DNA of 64,000 nucleotides, taken from the NCBI GenBank assembly GCA_934047225.1, contig CAKOHE010000008.1, positions 744,001 to 808,000 on the forward strand, written 5' to 3'. Under the pieces are notes generated by a model. The model was not told the origin of the DNA, did no database searches, and saw nothing but the letters and a program-made list of their open reading frames with translations. The DNA is from Ypsolopha sequella. Taxonomy: Eukaryota > Arthropoda > Insecta > Lepidoptera > Ypsolophidae. This document shows positions 9,967 to 21,199 of this stretch, piece by piece. Made by a program: the position numbers and the translations under genes. Within the stretch, counting starts at the first letter, position 1, and every line of letters starts with the position of its first letter.

Positions 9967-11836
9967 TTCGATATTCCAAATGATTTTAAACTAACATTTC
10001 ACTGATAAATCGGACATAGCATAGGTTTCCCGATGGTACAATAATATGAAAATTATTCTTTGTAATTCAAACTATTTTGAGTTCTTGACAGTTAGCTTTA
10101 CTCTATACTAAACATAAACAAAGTCTATTTATTATCTTCTTCTTCCGAATGTCACTTTCGTGTTTTAAGTCACTGTCACATGTATGTAATCTGGAAAGTA
10201 CTTACTGTTAATTCACTGGCACATCGATACCTTGGTTGATTCCACAAAACTCAGCCTTTCATTCTTGGGCTTGTACTTTTATCTAATATTTCCTCTCGTC
10301 CTTCGGGCTCCTCTCGGCAGCTTTACCTTGCTACCGTGGTACACTCGCTGTACTGCTCATCAGTAGTCCGAAGGAAACCGAAATGGCAAATTGGCAATGT
10401 GCCACTATTTCGGTGATAGATAACTTCCAAATTGAATTGTACAGTTTGTTTAAATTACACGGAAGTACAATCCGGCTCGATTAGGACCATGTTTTTAGCC
10501 CAAAATTGATTTGAAAAGCATGAAATAAAACTATGTTTTATATCTGAAGTGGGAATATAATTGTCATAAATAATTGTCAAGAGTCGGTATAAACATACCA
10601 AAGAGAATATTTTACATTGAACTAAAAAGTATACAATACAGCGATAATCTTCTTGCAAATTTGGACACTAACTATGAACTAAACAATAAAAGAAAATAAT
10701 GAAAATGATTTTTTCTCAAAAGTGCTTTTTCTGTGTAGTGAAAATTTTTTAGGGGGTATGCTTTGTGATGAGCATGTCTTAGATACATTCTTAGATACAA
10801 CAACTGAATATGTGATAAAATACACAAAGATCATGCTGTTTCTTTGCGGTTACCAAACAAAAACGAAGATAATAACAGCTAAATATGTTTTCCAACATAT
10901 ATTTCCTTTGTAATATATAATAATGGATATCATTAGATTAAAACTTCTTTCTAAGTGAACAGAAGACAGAACAGAATTGTCAGATAAAACTTTACTTACC
11001 GTCTAAGAGAGGAAGTTATTCAATCACACTGAAAATTAAAGTTAAGTGCGACGGAAGTTGTGCTGTGGTAAATAAACTTTGTCCATGATACGCAGTTAAG
11101 AGGCCGGCGACCAATACTAGTTCATACAAACGAAATACCAAAACCATTTGTAAATCATAGAGGTAGTGTGTATTTATTCCGGTTGCATTACAGAATATCT
11201 AGGTTCCCAAATATATATTAAATGAGAACACTAAGTTTGGATACGACCCAGTACATCCGTTTCGACAAGGCTACAGTATCAGTGAAGGAGAAATATAATA
11301 TTCCTTGCAAAATACATGAAGTCATCGAGATAAGTCTTCATCCCAACTTCAACAGGGACCATGGTTGGTAGTTGGCTCCGTCTTGGAAACCGATTCTCGA
11401 TGGATCGACAACTTTAGGAGAGTGATGACGTTATTAACGATTAACGACTCTAATAACGAACACTAAATTAATAACTGACAACGAAACAGTTGGCACTGTC
11501 AACATTAATCACACGTGAGTGTTAAAGCCACATTTAATTAAATATTACATATATTTATTTAGGTTATCATATTAAGTCATAGAGGACTATTCCGACCGAT
11601 AGATATGGTTGACTAAGTACCACCTTAGCACAATGTCACCCACTTTCGCTAACGAGGAAAAATCCAGTAATAGGTCGTGTGAGTCCCGACAGGAAGGGAA
11701 GGTAAGTAGAACCCTTCTCTGGCAGGCAGTTTCCGTGTATGTGTGGAACTGATAAGCAACCTCGAGAAAAGTCGGTTATGTACCTCGTAATGATGATGTA
11801 GGGGGATTGTGGGAGGGTCTAGTTACGCAACAGTAT
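9967..11836. other. BEL/Pao 5' flank and gene-free DNA
   Basis: The part next to the gag start (to about 10400) may be leader or LTR of the BEL/Pao copy, but no second LTR was available to delimit it. The remainder, 10400-11836, has only short frames. Around 11220-11420 there is mixed-composition sequence that resembles decayed coding DNA of a mobile element, but I could not assign it. Confidence 0.35.
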
Positions 11837-12581
11837 ATCCCATCAAAAACATAAAATGTACAAAATTGTCGAGTCTCGCAATGCAATCCTTCCACCCTAA
11901 AAAGTTGTGAGATCTTATGTAAAGCCAAGTCTGTTATTTTAGTTTGTATGGAAGCACCTTTTCATTTTAATTAGTATGGGAGCACCTATTGAACAAATGT
12001 ATCATTAATTGTTTCCTACTTAGTTACCTACCAACATTAAGTGACTGTATTAATATTAGTCATCTTTATTTCTATAATAAAATATAGTGACTTCGCAATC
12101 GCAGAGCACAAATAAAGCACTGATGCGTAGATTACTTTCTCAATTTAGTAATGAGGTCAGCAAGTACATGAATGACAGACAGCATGTGCTGGCTGTATTT
12201 ATTGATTTTAGTAAAGCATTTGATACACTTAATTATGACACACTTTATTCCAAGCTGATGCAGAATGGCATACAGGGCCCTTTTAGAAACTTACTGAAAA
12301 ACTATCACACAGATTTACATTTAATTTACATTTCACACAGAAGATTTACATCAGTCAATATAGGTGGAGTGCATAGCAACCGGTTTCCGACTGAAGAAGG
12401 CACTGCTCAAGGTTCAATTTTTGGGCCTACCGAGTACCTGTTGTATGTAAATGACATGTGTAACATACATACAAACTACAATAACAGACTTGGCTTTACA
12501 TAAGATCTCACAACTTTTTAGGGTGGAAGGATTGCATTGCGAGACTCGACAATTTTGTACATTTTATGTTTTTGATGGGAT
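11837..12581. repeat. perfect 102-bp inverted repeat bounding a reverse-transcriptase fragment
   Basis: The arms 11837-11938 and 12480-12581 are exact reverse complements over 102 bases; they diverge at the next base on the outer side and one base further on the inner side. The 541-bp interior contains an RT fragment (12087-12503). The right arm starts within that fragment's end and stops 1 bp from the stop codon of the OTU-like pseudogene on the minus strand. Confidence 0.88.
12087..12503 (+). pseudogene. non-LTR reverse transcriptase fragment (fingers/palm)
   Basis: A 138-codon frame holds the RT blocks FIDFSKAFDTLNYDTL (palm, catalytic Asp of motif A), an intervening GIQG..LLKNY region, and GTAQGSIFGP with YLLYVNDM. 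The usual VPQGS is TAQGS, and the FADD catalytic box that should follow is absent because the frame runs into the right arm of the inverted repeat. No endonuclease precedes it. It is a dead fragment of a CR1/Jockey-like element. Confidence 0.8.
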
Positions 12582-12582
12582 C

Positions 12583-13125
12583 TCATTTCTTTTTGTAGGT
12601 AGTCCTCCTTTTTTTCTTCTCGGGTAATATTTCTTCCACGTCAGCTACGGATTTTCTTAAAGCCCACTCCCTTTTACTGATCATTTGGACATACTCCAGA
12701 GAAACTAGTATTGGGAAGGAGCACTTCATAATGACCACCTAAGAAACTACCAGAGAATTGTAAACGTTTCACTGGCGTCCCAGGATCGCCACTAAATGAT
12801 CCTCTCAAACGGTCATTTTTGTAAACCTCGAAAGTAAATGGATACAAAGAAGTGGCTCCCATAAGTTCGGATACGGAACCGTAGGTGGTAGTTTTCATCA
12901 TTGCTGTCGAGTACAGGTCAGCGTTAATGTGTCTCCACGCTCGTCACACGTATAAAGTTGCATTTCATCCCAATGCGCTTCCACATACTCGACTACCGCA
13001 AACCTAATGTCATACGACGACTCAATGTTCTCATACATAGAGAATGACAAAGAATGGAACCAACATAAACCATCTCCAGGTATAGGGACAACTAGGTGTG
13101 GACAATATTTCAGGCTACATTGCAA
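12583..13125 (-). pseudogene. OTU-family cysteine protease, frameshifted remnant
   Basis: Three consecutive minus-strand pieces in different frames form one protein-like trail. The first (13125 to 12898) has PIPGDGLCWFHSL, the catalytic Asp-Gly-x-Cys box of OTU proteases. The second (12901 to 12674) ends with GGHYEVLLP, the catalytic His box. The third (about 12690 to 12583) reads MISKREWALRK and a Lys/Arg-rich tail before TGA. Two frame changes, near 12899 and 12690, break it. OTU proteases cleave ubiquitin linkages; related domains occur in host deubiquitinases, some insect viruses and mobile elements such as Helitrons/Helentrons. The source here is undetermined. No helicase or Rep motif was seen next to it. 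Confidence 0.7.
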
Positions 13126-13404
13126 TATTCATTTTTACGGTAAGTTGTTATTATTATTATCCACAATTAGATGCAACAGGCAGGTTAATATTTCTTTTGA
13201 CCATGAAGTGAAAGGCAGACTTGTCAGTCTAAACCACAGAGTACATTATTATGTCTAAACCTGGCCTTTATTCAATGACTAACGAGTACAAGGACATTTC
13301 ATTATACCTACATCATAGAGGATGCATATACAAATAATACAACATTAGCAGCTTTATTTTTCCTGTAAGCTTTCCTGTAAGATTTACCTTTTACCTTGAT
13401 TTTT
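13126..13404. other. no gene seen
   Basis: AT-rich sequence between the OTU-like remnant and the SINE-like array. The short frame at 13007-13258 on the + strand has no recognisable product. Confidence 0.3.
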
Positions 13405-15556
13405 AGGGTTCCGTATCCTAAGATTCCGTGACCCTATTACTAAGCCTCCGCTGTCTATCCATCTATCACAGGGGTCTACAGCTTCAGCCGTTGTAGGTGA
13501 ATATAGCGCGTAAATATTTTCACATAATATATGTTACTTTGTCCTCTACCACGGCAAATAATAATATGAAATGGAAATTCAAGGGGGTTCCAATTATTCG
13601 ACGTTATTTGTTTCAGCTCTATCTTTATAATATAACAATTTTGGGCAGATAAATGTTAGAGTTCCTTATTCAAAAGGTGCTGATTTGTTTGTCAGGCGCT
13701 ACCATTTTAGCGCCTTGTTTTTTGTCGCCTTTATGTTGCTATGTCGTCTTATTGTTGGTATTTACCATAATGGTTTGGGGTTTCGTACCCATATTGTGTG
13801 ATGATAGTACGGAACCCTTCGTGAGCGAGTCCGACTTGCACTTATCCGGTTTAATAGCGACTTATTTACCAAATGTTGATATTTCTCTTCTTAAATAGAT
13901 TAAATGTGTTTTAGGGTTCCTTACCCAAAGCACAGATTATTATAACAAAGGCTCTATCGTTAGAACGGTTATACATACAAGTACCTACAAGTTGAAAATT
14001 TAGGCAGACTACTTTAAAGTAAAATAACAAATAATAAAAAATGAGGGTTCCTTCCTAAAAAGGTACCGAATTTTTTGTCAGGCGCTACCGTTTTATCCTG
14101 TTTTATCGCTTTGTTTTTTGTCGCCTTGATGCACGGAAAAAAAATATTTTTACAATACTACCAGATTGTTTTGTAAAAAAAACCTTGTAAACAAAAACAG
14201 AATTATGTTATATTTACTTGAATTATTGTCTACATTAGATTGTTCAAGTAAACTGAACAATAAATAAGTAAAATGAACAATAAATATAGACGTCACAGAT
14301 AATACAATGTTTTCTGTTTAAATGAACTATATTCAGGTTAACGGAACCAGAATTTTTTCTCGGTGTGGTGCTATGGCATAGATCTATGTTGTTGCAATTA
14401 ACTTTTAGGGTTCCATACCCGTATTGTGTGGGGGTACGGAACCCTTTATGTGCGAGTCGGATTCGCACTTTACCGTTTTTTTAGTGACTTAATTACGAAA
14501 TGTTGATATTCTCTTCTTAAATTGACTAATTGTGAATGTATCAAACATTATAAACCACCCTTTTTAGGGTTCCTTACCCAAGGAATAGATTATTATAACA
14601 AAGGCTCTATCTTTAGAACGGTAATACATACAAGTACAAGTTTAAACTTTGGGCAGTCTGTAGTAAATACTTTAAAGTAAACTAATGAAAATTAGGGTTC
14701 CGTACTAAAAAGGTACCAAATTGTTTGTCAGGCGCTACCGTTTTATCGCTTTGTTTTTGTCGCCTTAATGTTGCTATGGCATATATATGGTTGTTATTTA
14801 CCTTTAGGGTTCCGTACCCGTATTGTGTACGGGTACGGAAACCTTTATGCGCGAGTTCGATTCGCACTTTACCGGTTTTTTTTTTCGCACTTAACGGTTT
14901 TATTTTTTATTTTTACTACTTGCTCTATCTTCGGAAATAAAGGTATACATTTTTTTACACTTTTTACCATCTAGCGTCACGAGGTAGAGTTTTTTGTGGT
15001 AGATGTCTTTAATGCAAAGCAGCATACCACCAACGTCATCTAGTGTCATACAAATTTATAGATGCAGCTGGAAACATACATTTTGTATAGACTTTGTATG
15101 GAAATATTAAATTACCAACCGCAAATAACATTTTTATATTTTTTTGTTGCAATGTACACTTAACACTAACCGCATGCAAAATTTCAAATTTGTAGGCCTG
15201 CTAGAACACCTTTAGACTTTTGATGATGTGTCTGTCAGTCAGTCAGTGACAAAATAAGGGAACTTTGACTTGAGATATTTCGTAATAAAATATAGGTACA
15301 AAGTTGTAATTTGGGGTCAGAAGTAGGATCAGTAAGTACTCTAGGTAACTGAAATTTCAGACTTCTAGCTTTACCCACAACGAAGATACAGGGGGGTTGA
15401 AAGTGCCGTGAGTTGCTTCGAGAAAAGGATGGTACGGCCGTTCCGCGAGACTCGGCGGGGGCACTGCCGTGCCCCCAGATTAAAATTATTTGACCAAGTG
15501 CGAGTCGCGCACAAAGGTTTCCGTACCACCCGCAGTGCGGGTACGGAACCCTAAAA
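13405..15556. repeat. array of GGTTCCGTACC-type SINE-like repeats with about 651-bp tandem duplication
   Basis: Copies of the widespread lepidopteran repeat occur in + orientation (13405-13870, 14042-14490, 14563-14885) and reversed (15480-15556). Signatures are AGGGTTCCGTACCC, CTATTACTAAGCCTCCGCTG, GTCAGGCGCTACC and CGAGTCGGATTCGCACTT. The block starting GGTTCCTTACCCAAAG at 13915 recurs at 14565 with the following sequence in the same order, indicating tandem duplication of about 651 bp. GGTTCCGTACCC pairs with GGGTACGGAACC in short hairpins at 14406-14446 and 14805-14850. The short frames within are repeat sequence, not genes. Confidence 0.7.
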
Positions 15557-15852
15557 ACCTTATTGTAAATAACAACAATATTGTAAATAACAACCATAGT
15601 CAAACGAACGCCTGACAACCATTCGGCACCATCTGCGTATGGAATCCTATTCTTTTTTCTGTTCACAATCTGACAAAATTTGAAACTTCTATATATTACC
15701 ATCTTTAATATATAACTGAAACAAATAATGAGTGTCATTGATCCCACTGACTGATGAAAACTATTAATTGTGTAATTAAGATCTTTTAATAATTCCTTTG
15801 ATAATGCCATAAAGGCGAAACCGGTCAGGAAGTTCTAAATACATTTGTGGGA

Positions 15853-15982
15853 TAATTATGACTTTGCCTGATATCGTCATTTACCAAGTAATTATGACTT
15901 TGCCTGATATCGTCATTTACCAAGTAATTATGACTTTGCCTGATATCGTCATTTACCAAGTAATTATGACTTTGCATGATAT
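15853..15982. repeat. 36-bp tandem repeat, about 3.5 copies
   Basis: Three exact units of 36 bp (TAATTATGACTTTGCCTGAT...) start at 15853, 15889 and 15925, followed by a partial unit whose end merges into the next inverted-repeat element. Confidence 0.9.
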
Positions 15983-16161
15983 AGCCAAATTCATACTGGA
16001 GACTTTATAAGTGTTCAGAACTAAGGTTCAATGACCCTTTTTCAGGGACTAGAAGTAGTATTTTTTTTGCAAAATACGAACAATTTCACAAAAAGAGTAA
16101 TTGAACCTTGGTCCTGACCACTTACCTACTGAGTCTCCAGTATGAATTTGGCTATATCATG
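15975..16161. mobile_element. MITE with GATATAGCCAAATTCATA ends
   Basis: The inverted ends CATGATATAGCCAAATTCAT and its complement bound 187 bp. Pieces of the same family are recognisable at 50847-50920, 61925-62010 and 52945-52985 (for example TTGGTCCTGACCA and AGTCTCCAGTATGAATTTGG). Noncoding. Confidence 0.7.
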
Positions 16162-16187
16162 TAAAATTAACAAATTAAAGTACAGAA

Positions 16188-16262
16188 AATATTATGTTTA
16201 TTTTGCGTAATCCATCGCTATGAATACTCTAAATATTATTAGAGTGCAATACAAACTAGAAA
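16188..16262 (-). repeat. tail of tRNA-like SINE family
   Basis: The sequence CGTAATCCATCGCTATGAAT...AGAGTGCAATACAAACTAG is the reverse complement of the tail seen near 4314-4345, 34820-34850, 35385-35410 and 37445-37505. Confidence 0.5.
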
Positions 16263-17462
16263 AGATCAATCAGAAACAAAAAAATAAATGAAAAATTTAT
16301 TTTATAAAAATACAATAATGGTAACAAATTGTAGAAATTAAAGTGATTAAAGAGCTCATTGTAAAAATTAATTTGGCTATATTTACCTACTTGCATCTGT
16401 TTCTAGAAATCCTCGAAAAACCACAAAAAATTTATGTCTCCCCCTTATCTTCAAAACTGGTGGACCGAAAAATATGAAAAATATCATGGTAATATGTGTT
16501 TACGTAAAATTTCCAGAAAAAATAAAGCGGCTAAGAAATAGAAAAAAAAAATAACGTTTCATCAACTATATGGAACTCTAGGTACGCGAGTCTGATTCGC
16601 ACTTGACTGGTTTTTCTATTCAAGTCACTACATCTTCTTTCAGGCCGCAACAATGCCGTATATCTATATGTTGACATTTAGGGTATACATTCATAAAGAA
16701 TATCAATTAATCTGATAGTTTTATTAACACCATGAATCAGTGATTCATATAAAAGTAGATAAAGAATACAATTGAATTTTAACAAAAGTATCAACTTTTC
16801 ATCAAACATGTAAGCAATGATTGTACCATTATGTACTATAGATGCTTTCGTATTGCATGTTGGTCCGGTTATTCAATAATTAGTAACCACCATATTACTT
16901 AATTTACTTGTCATTATTTTTGGTACTTCACGACTATTTCCTCTTCTAACAATAAAAAATAAATTTGGGAATATATTTCTATAGCCCTTTTTAGTGTTCC
17001 GTACCCAAAGGGCAAAACGGAGCCCTATTAATGTCACTCTGCTGACCGTCCGTCCGTATTGTGTCTAGGGCTGCCACCTTTCAAAAAGGGAAAGCCCGGA
17101 GATTTTAGAATACAAAAGGTGTAATACAATTTTTAAAGTTACTTTCATTGTATTCCATTAGGTACTTACTTTTACGGTACGGTACTTACTTTATATAAAC
17201 TGAATTTAGACGAGACCGACCCATATACAACATTATTTCTAATTTTCGACAAAAATCAGCTATTTCACGAAAAAGTGTCATTAAAACAATTATGAAAGTC
17301 TCTCACCAAAACTTGGTGATAAACTGATTGAAAGCAGTAGCGTAGTGTCAGTTATTTATCTGTTACCGACTTCCGTAGATTTTGCGGAAGTCCTAGCACC
17401 CGTAGCGTAACACGATATCTTTGCGATTAAACCATAGATTTAGGAAATACGTAAATCTATGT
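16263..17462. other. no gene; SINE-like fragments
   Basis: A fragment of the GGTTCCGTACCC-type repeat lies at about 16995-17065 (GTTCCGTACCCAAAG, GACCGTCCGTCCGT). The rest is AT-rich without coding signal. A short TTGCGGAAGTCC motif near 17380 recurs near 23500. Confidence 0.4.
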
Positions 17463-17560
17463 AGTTATTCAACCTCTTCTATTCCGGGTACTTTTGACAT
17501 TGCCTTTCTTTAGTATCTCACCAATTTGGTCAGCAAACGTAGAGCGGCCTGGACGGTGAT
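17463..17560 (-). pseudogene. RTE-like C-terminal remnant
   Basis: Minus-strand codons read RPGRSTFADQIGEILKK and NVKSTRNRR, overlapping the remnants at 3044 and 25108 and extending further upstream. It is truncated at both ends. Its 5' side lies about 75 bp from the 60-bp minisatellite. Confidence 0.65.
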
Positions 17561-17635
17561 GCAAGCGCGTGCGCAAAAATTGCGAAAGCAGAAAAATCAA
17601 TCATTACCATAGAAAATCCGTTGTAAAATCAGTCG

Positions 17636-18892
17636 CAATCTGCCGTAGCAAATATTTTCGCACGTTGCCAGGATAGCCGTCCTGTTCAAGCTGTTCAATC
17701 TGCCGTAGCAAATATTTTCGCACGTTGCCAGGATAGCCGTCCTGTTCAAGCTGTTCAATCTGCCGTAGCAAATATTTTCGCACGTTGCCAGGATAGCCGT
17801 CCTGTTCAAGCTGTTCAATCTGCCGTAGCAAATATTTTCGCACGTTGCCAGGATAGCCGTCCTGTTCAAGCTGTTCAATCTGCCGTAGCAAATATTTTCG
17901 CACGTTGCCAGGATAGCCGTCCTGTTCAAGCTGTTCAATCTGCCGTAGCAAATATTTTCGCACGTTGCCAGGATAGCCGTCCTGTTCAAGCTGTTCAATC
18001 TGCCGTAGCAAATATTTTCGCACGTTGCCAGGATAGCCGTCCTGTTCAAGCTGTTCAATCTGCCGTAGCAAATATTTTCGCACGTTGCCAGGATAGCCGT
18101 CCTGTTCAAGCTGTTCAATCTGCCGTAGCAAATATTTTCGCACGTTGCCAGGATAGCCGTCCTGTTCAAGCTGTTCAATCTGCCGTAGCAAATATTTTCG
18201 CACGTTGCCAGGATAGCCGTCCTGTTCAAGCTGTTCAATCTGCCGTAGCAAATATTTTCGCACGTTGCCAGGATAGCCGTCCTGTTCAAGCTGTTCAATC
18301 TGCCGTAGCAAATATTTTCGCACGTTGCCAGGATAGCCGTCCTGTTCAAGCTGTTCAATCTGCCGTAGCAAATATTTTCGCACGTTGCCAGGATAGCCGT
18401 CCTGTTCAAGCTGTTCAATCTGCCGTAGCAAATATTTTCGCACGTTGCCAGGATAGCCGTCCTGTTCAAGCTGTTCAATCTGCCGTAGCAAATATTTTCG
18501 CACGTTGCCAGGATAGCCGTCCTGTTCAAGCTGTTCAATCTGCCGTAGCAAATATTTTCGCACGTTGCCAGGATAGCCGTCCTGTTCAAGCTGTTCAATC
18601 TGCCGTAGCAAATATTTTCGCACGTTGCCAGGATAGCCGTCCTGTTCAAGCTGTTCAATCTGCCGTAGCAAATATTTTCGCACGTTGCCAGGATAGCCGT
18701 CCTGTTCAAGCTGTTCAATCTGCCGTAGCAAATATTTTCGCACGTTGCCAGGATAGCCGTCCTGTTCAAGCTGTTCAATCTGCCGTAGCAAATATTTTCG
18801 CACGTTGCCAGGATAGCCGTCCTGTTCAAGCTGTTCAATCTGCCGTAGCAAATATTTTCGCACGTTGCCAGGATAGCCGTCCTGTTCAAGCT
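17636..18892. repeat. 60-bp minisatellite, about 21 identical units
   Basis: The unit starting TGCCGTAGCAAATATTTTCG repeats every 60 bp from 17641 through 18892 with no difference seen between copies; the last unit is cut after AAGCT. Since 60 is divisible by three and the unit lacks stops in two minus-strand frames, both frames stay open across the array (430 and 435 codons). They give 20-residue repeats LNRTAILATCENICYGRLNS and LEQDGYPGNVRKYLLRQIEQ. The second frame joins flanking codons smoothly on both sides (MRKSKVE before, ATDFTTDFLW after). A one-unit ancestor would encode a short peptide; no family was recognised. Translation is doubtful. Confidence 0.95.
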
Positions 18893-19611
18893 CTACCTTC
18901 GACTTGCGCACTATAAATTTATTTCATCACTCTACTTTCATTCATCCTCTCTACATGTCCAAACCTCCAGGAAATATAATGTACCAATTTGGATAATCTT
19001 TGGATTTATAGAGGCAGGTACTCGGTAAATCACGACTCACGGTCACGACCATCCATAAACTGTGAACAGCTAATATTGATACTTTTAGTTTTCTAAGAAG
19101 TAACTGAGAGAATTGTAAGAAAAAGAGTTTTATGTACCAAACATTTTTATTTACAACTACTTACACGTACATAAGTAAGAAATAGTAACAGAATAAAACA
19201 TTTTGAAACCATTCACTAATGGGTTTAGGCAACACCTACTGTCAGTGTACATTATGTACCGACGGTGTTGGTTCAGATGTGTTGAATAATTGAACTCATT
19301 ATTATGTATTAATACCTTTTCCTCCATTTACATTTGAACAGCTGTGTTCTGATTTAAATGAACCTATTATAAGAATTACAATAGATAAGCCGTGCCATTC
19401 TTTAGTGCAAATTATATTTCATAAACTATACACAACGTATCGACAGATTAACTGACTGTTCAAACAATTGTGAATGGGATTGATGTTTACTTAATCGAAC
19501 TTGGAAAATACGTCGATTCAGAGCAATTATAGGCTATTTGTGATTCCTGCAACAAATTAGTATTGAACGATTAAGAATTAAAACTCTATCAGAATGTAAT
19601 TTCCTTAGAAA
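18893..19611. other. no gene seen; diverged repeat shared with 62.1 kb
   Basis: A stretch near 19015-19075 (CACGACTCACGGTC, AAACTGTGAACAGC) matches the reverse complement of 62090-62160, and TTAGTGCAAATTATATTTC near 19400 has a counterpart at about 62200. It is an unnamed dispersed repeat without coding signal. Confidence 0.4.
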
Positions 19612-19915
19612 AGTCTTCCGTACCCAAAGGGTTCCGTACCCAATGGGTAACCAACGGGACCATATTACTAAGACTCCACTGTCCGTCTGTCTGTCCGTCT
19701 GTCTGGCTGTATCTCATAGACCGTAATAGTTAGACAGTTGAAATTTTCACAGATGCCACAGATGTTGCCGCTATAACAACAAATACTAAAAAACAAAATT
19801 AAATAAATATTTAAGGGGGCTCCCATACAACAGACAAGTTTTTTTTGCCGTATTTATAGATAATGGTACGGAACCCTTCGTGCACGAGTACGACTCGCAC
19901 TTGGCCGGTTTTTTT
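19612..19915 (+). repeat. GGTTCCGTACCC-type SINE-like repeat, near full length
   Basis: Runs from AAAGTCTTCCGTACCCAAAG through GACTCCACTGTCCGTCTGTC, CAGTTGAAATTTTCACAGAT and GGGGGCTCCCATACAACA to GGTACGGAACCCTTCGTGC, CTCGCACTTGGCCGG and a T-run. This is the most complete copy here and defines the family. The family's transposition class is uncertain. Confidence 0.7.
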
Positions 19916-20321
19916 TAATATTAAAGACTAGCTTTTGTTTGCGTGGAAATGTTTTTCAAACTTTCATTAGTAACGACAGTTTGCGGGTAGGTGGTTATTT
20001 TATCAAATTGTAGCTTATGTGTTGACCAAGGTCAATATGATGATAATAAAATATGTTGCGTGGTCAAGTTAAAACGGCACATAGGCAGATAGACCATAAA
20101 CAAAATTAAAAAAAATGGTTTTGGCCTCTGTACAGTACTAAAGTATAAATTAAAAATTTCGCAAAAATAATATAATAATACATATAATTATGTATGAGTG
20201 ACATAAGTGTAGGTATGTCTATCTAGACTATCTTTTTGTATTACACCTTCAAAATTTGAATTTCTACAATCCTTTAAAGCGGATACCTGTACGGAACCTA
20301 GTTGCCAAATTTAAAGTTTGT

Positions 20322-20478
20322 CTGTGTTACTACAAAAGGGTGTTTAAACGATGTTTAACTTTAGACAGTGTTTAAATCTGTTGCTGTCACTTTTTTACAA
20401 TATGAATGAAAAGGGGACAGCAAAATATTTAAACACTGGCTAAAGTTAAACACCGTTTTGTAGTAATACCGTGTAGGT
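20322..20478. mobile_element. inverted-repeat element
   Basis: GTTACTACAAAAGGGTGTTT faces AAACACCGTTTTGTAGTAAT, and GTGTTTAAATCTGTTGCTGT faces ACAGCAAAATATTTAAACAC. Arms of about 65 bp with mismatches; noncoding. Confidence 0.6.
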
Positions 20479-20945
20479 TCTTTAGTCTCAAGAATTGTGT
20501 CATGTGTTTGTGTGAGTCAGTGGTATTTAGCTTTTATATATGTAAATACATATATAGGTGTAATTTTTTAAATAATCTTTCTTTTACCTTCTTTTGTGCA
20601 AACCAGCCAAATTTTAGCGTAATTTGGTTTCAATTTTATTGCGGAGTCTTTCAGCCATATGCTCATCCCTCTGCCTGCCCTCTGAATCCATTATTCACGT
20701 CGATCTGAAACACGTAGCGCACGACACGATCGATCACGTCATTCACGTCACATTCTTTACGGGGGCGGCGCGTGGCGTGTGAAACGTGGCGTGTGTCGTG
20801 AAAACGCGTCCCCCAGCAAAATGCTAAGCCGTTTCTTATTAAATCATTAGTGGATAAAAATTCCAATAAACAAAACAAAAGCACTTATCTCTAACATCTC
20901 GCTGTGAATTTCCACAAATAAATATTTTTTTTACAAAGTACCTTA

Positions 20946-21099
20946 CAGTACTCCGAAAGTAATAATGCGCATACAAATCTATAGCCGAGCGACCGGACGT
21001 ACCACGTGACCGTATTGATAGTGAAAAAGTGCAAAGAAATACGAACTTTGCCGAACAGTGACGAATATTTGTATGCGCATTATTACTTTGGGAGTACTG
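20946..21099. mobile_element. MITE with TA target duplication
   Basis: The ends are inverted repeats of about 33 bp starting CAGTACTCCGAAAGTAATAA, flanked by TA at 20944-20945 and 21100-21101, as expected for Tc1/mariner-type insertion. Confidence 0.75.
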
Positions 21100-21199
21100 T
21101 ATGCTAACTGCTTTCAAAAGAATGAATGAAGTTAGAAATTATTACAGATTTCATGCATATACACCTTAAATTGACGTTATTTATTTTCGAGCATTACAC

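Noticed and set aside
11046..11060. CDGS-like codons (TGC GAC GGA AGT) as the missing CISD exon
   Set aside because: The expected His is Cys, no Trp/Pro context or acceptor precedes it, and a stop follows soon.
17636..18892. CRISPR array
   Set aside because: Identical 60-bp units with no unique spacers, in an animal genome; it is a minisatellite. The same holds for the arrays at 15853, 34569 and 49950.
17597..18911. 430- and 435-codon frames as real repeat proteins
   Set aside because: The openness follows from a stop-free 60-bp unit repeated in register; both frames cannot be selected at once and there is no promoter, splice or homology support.
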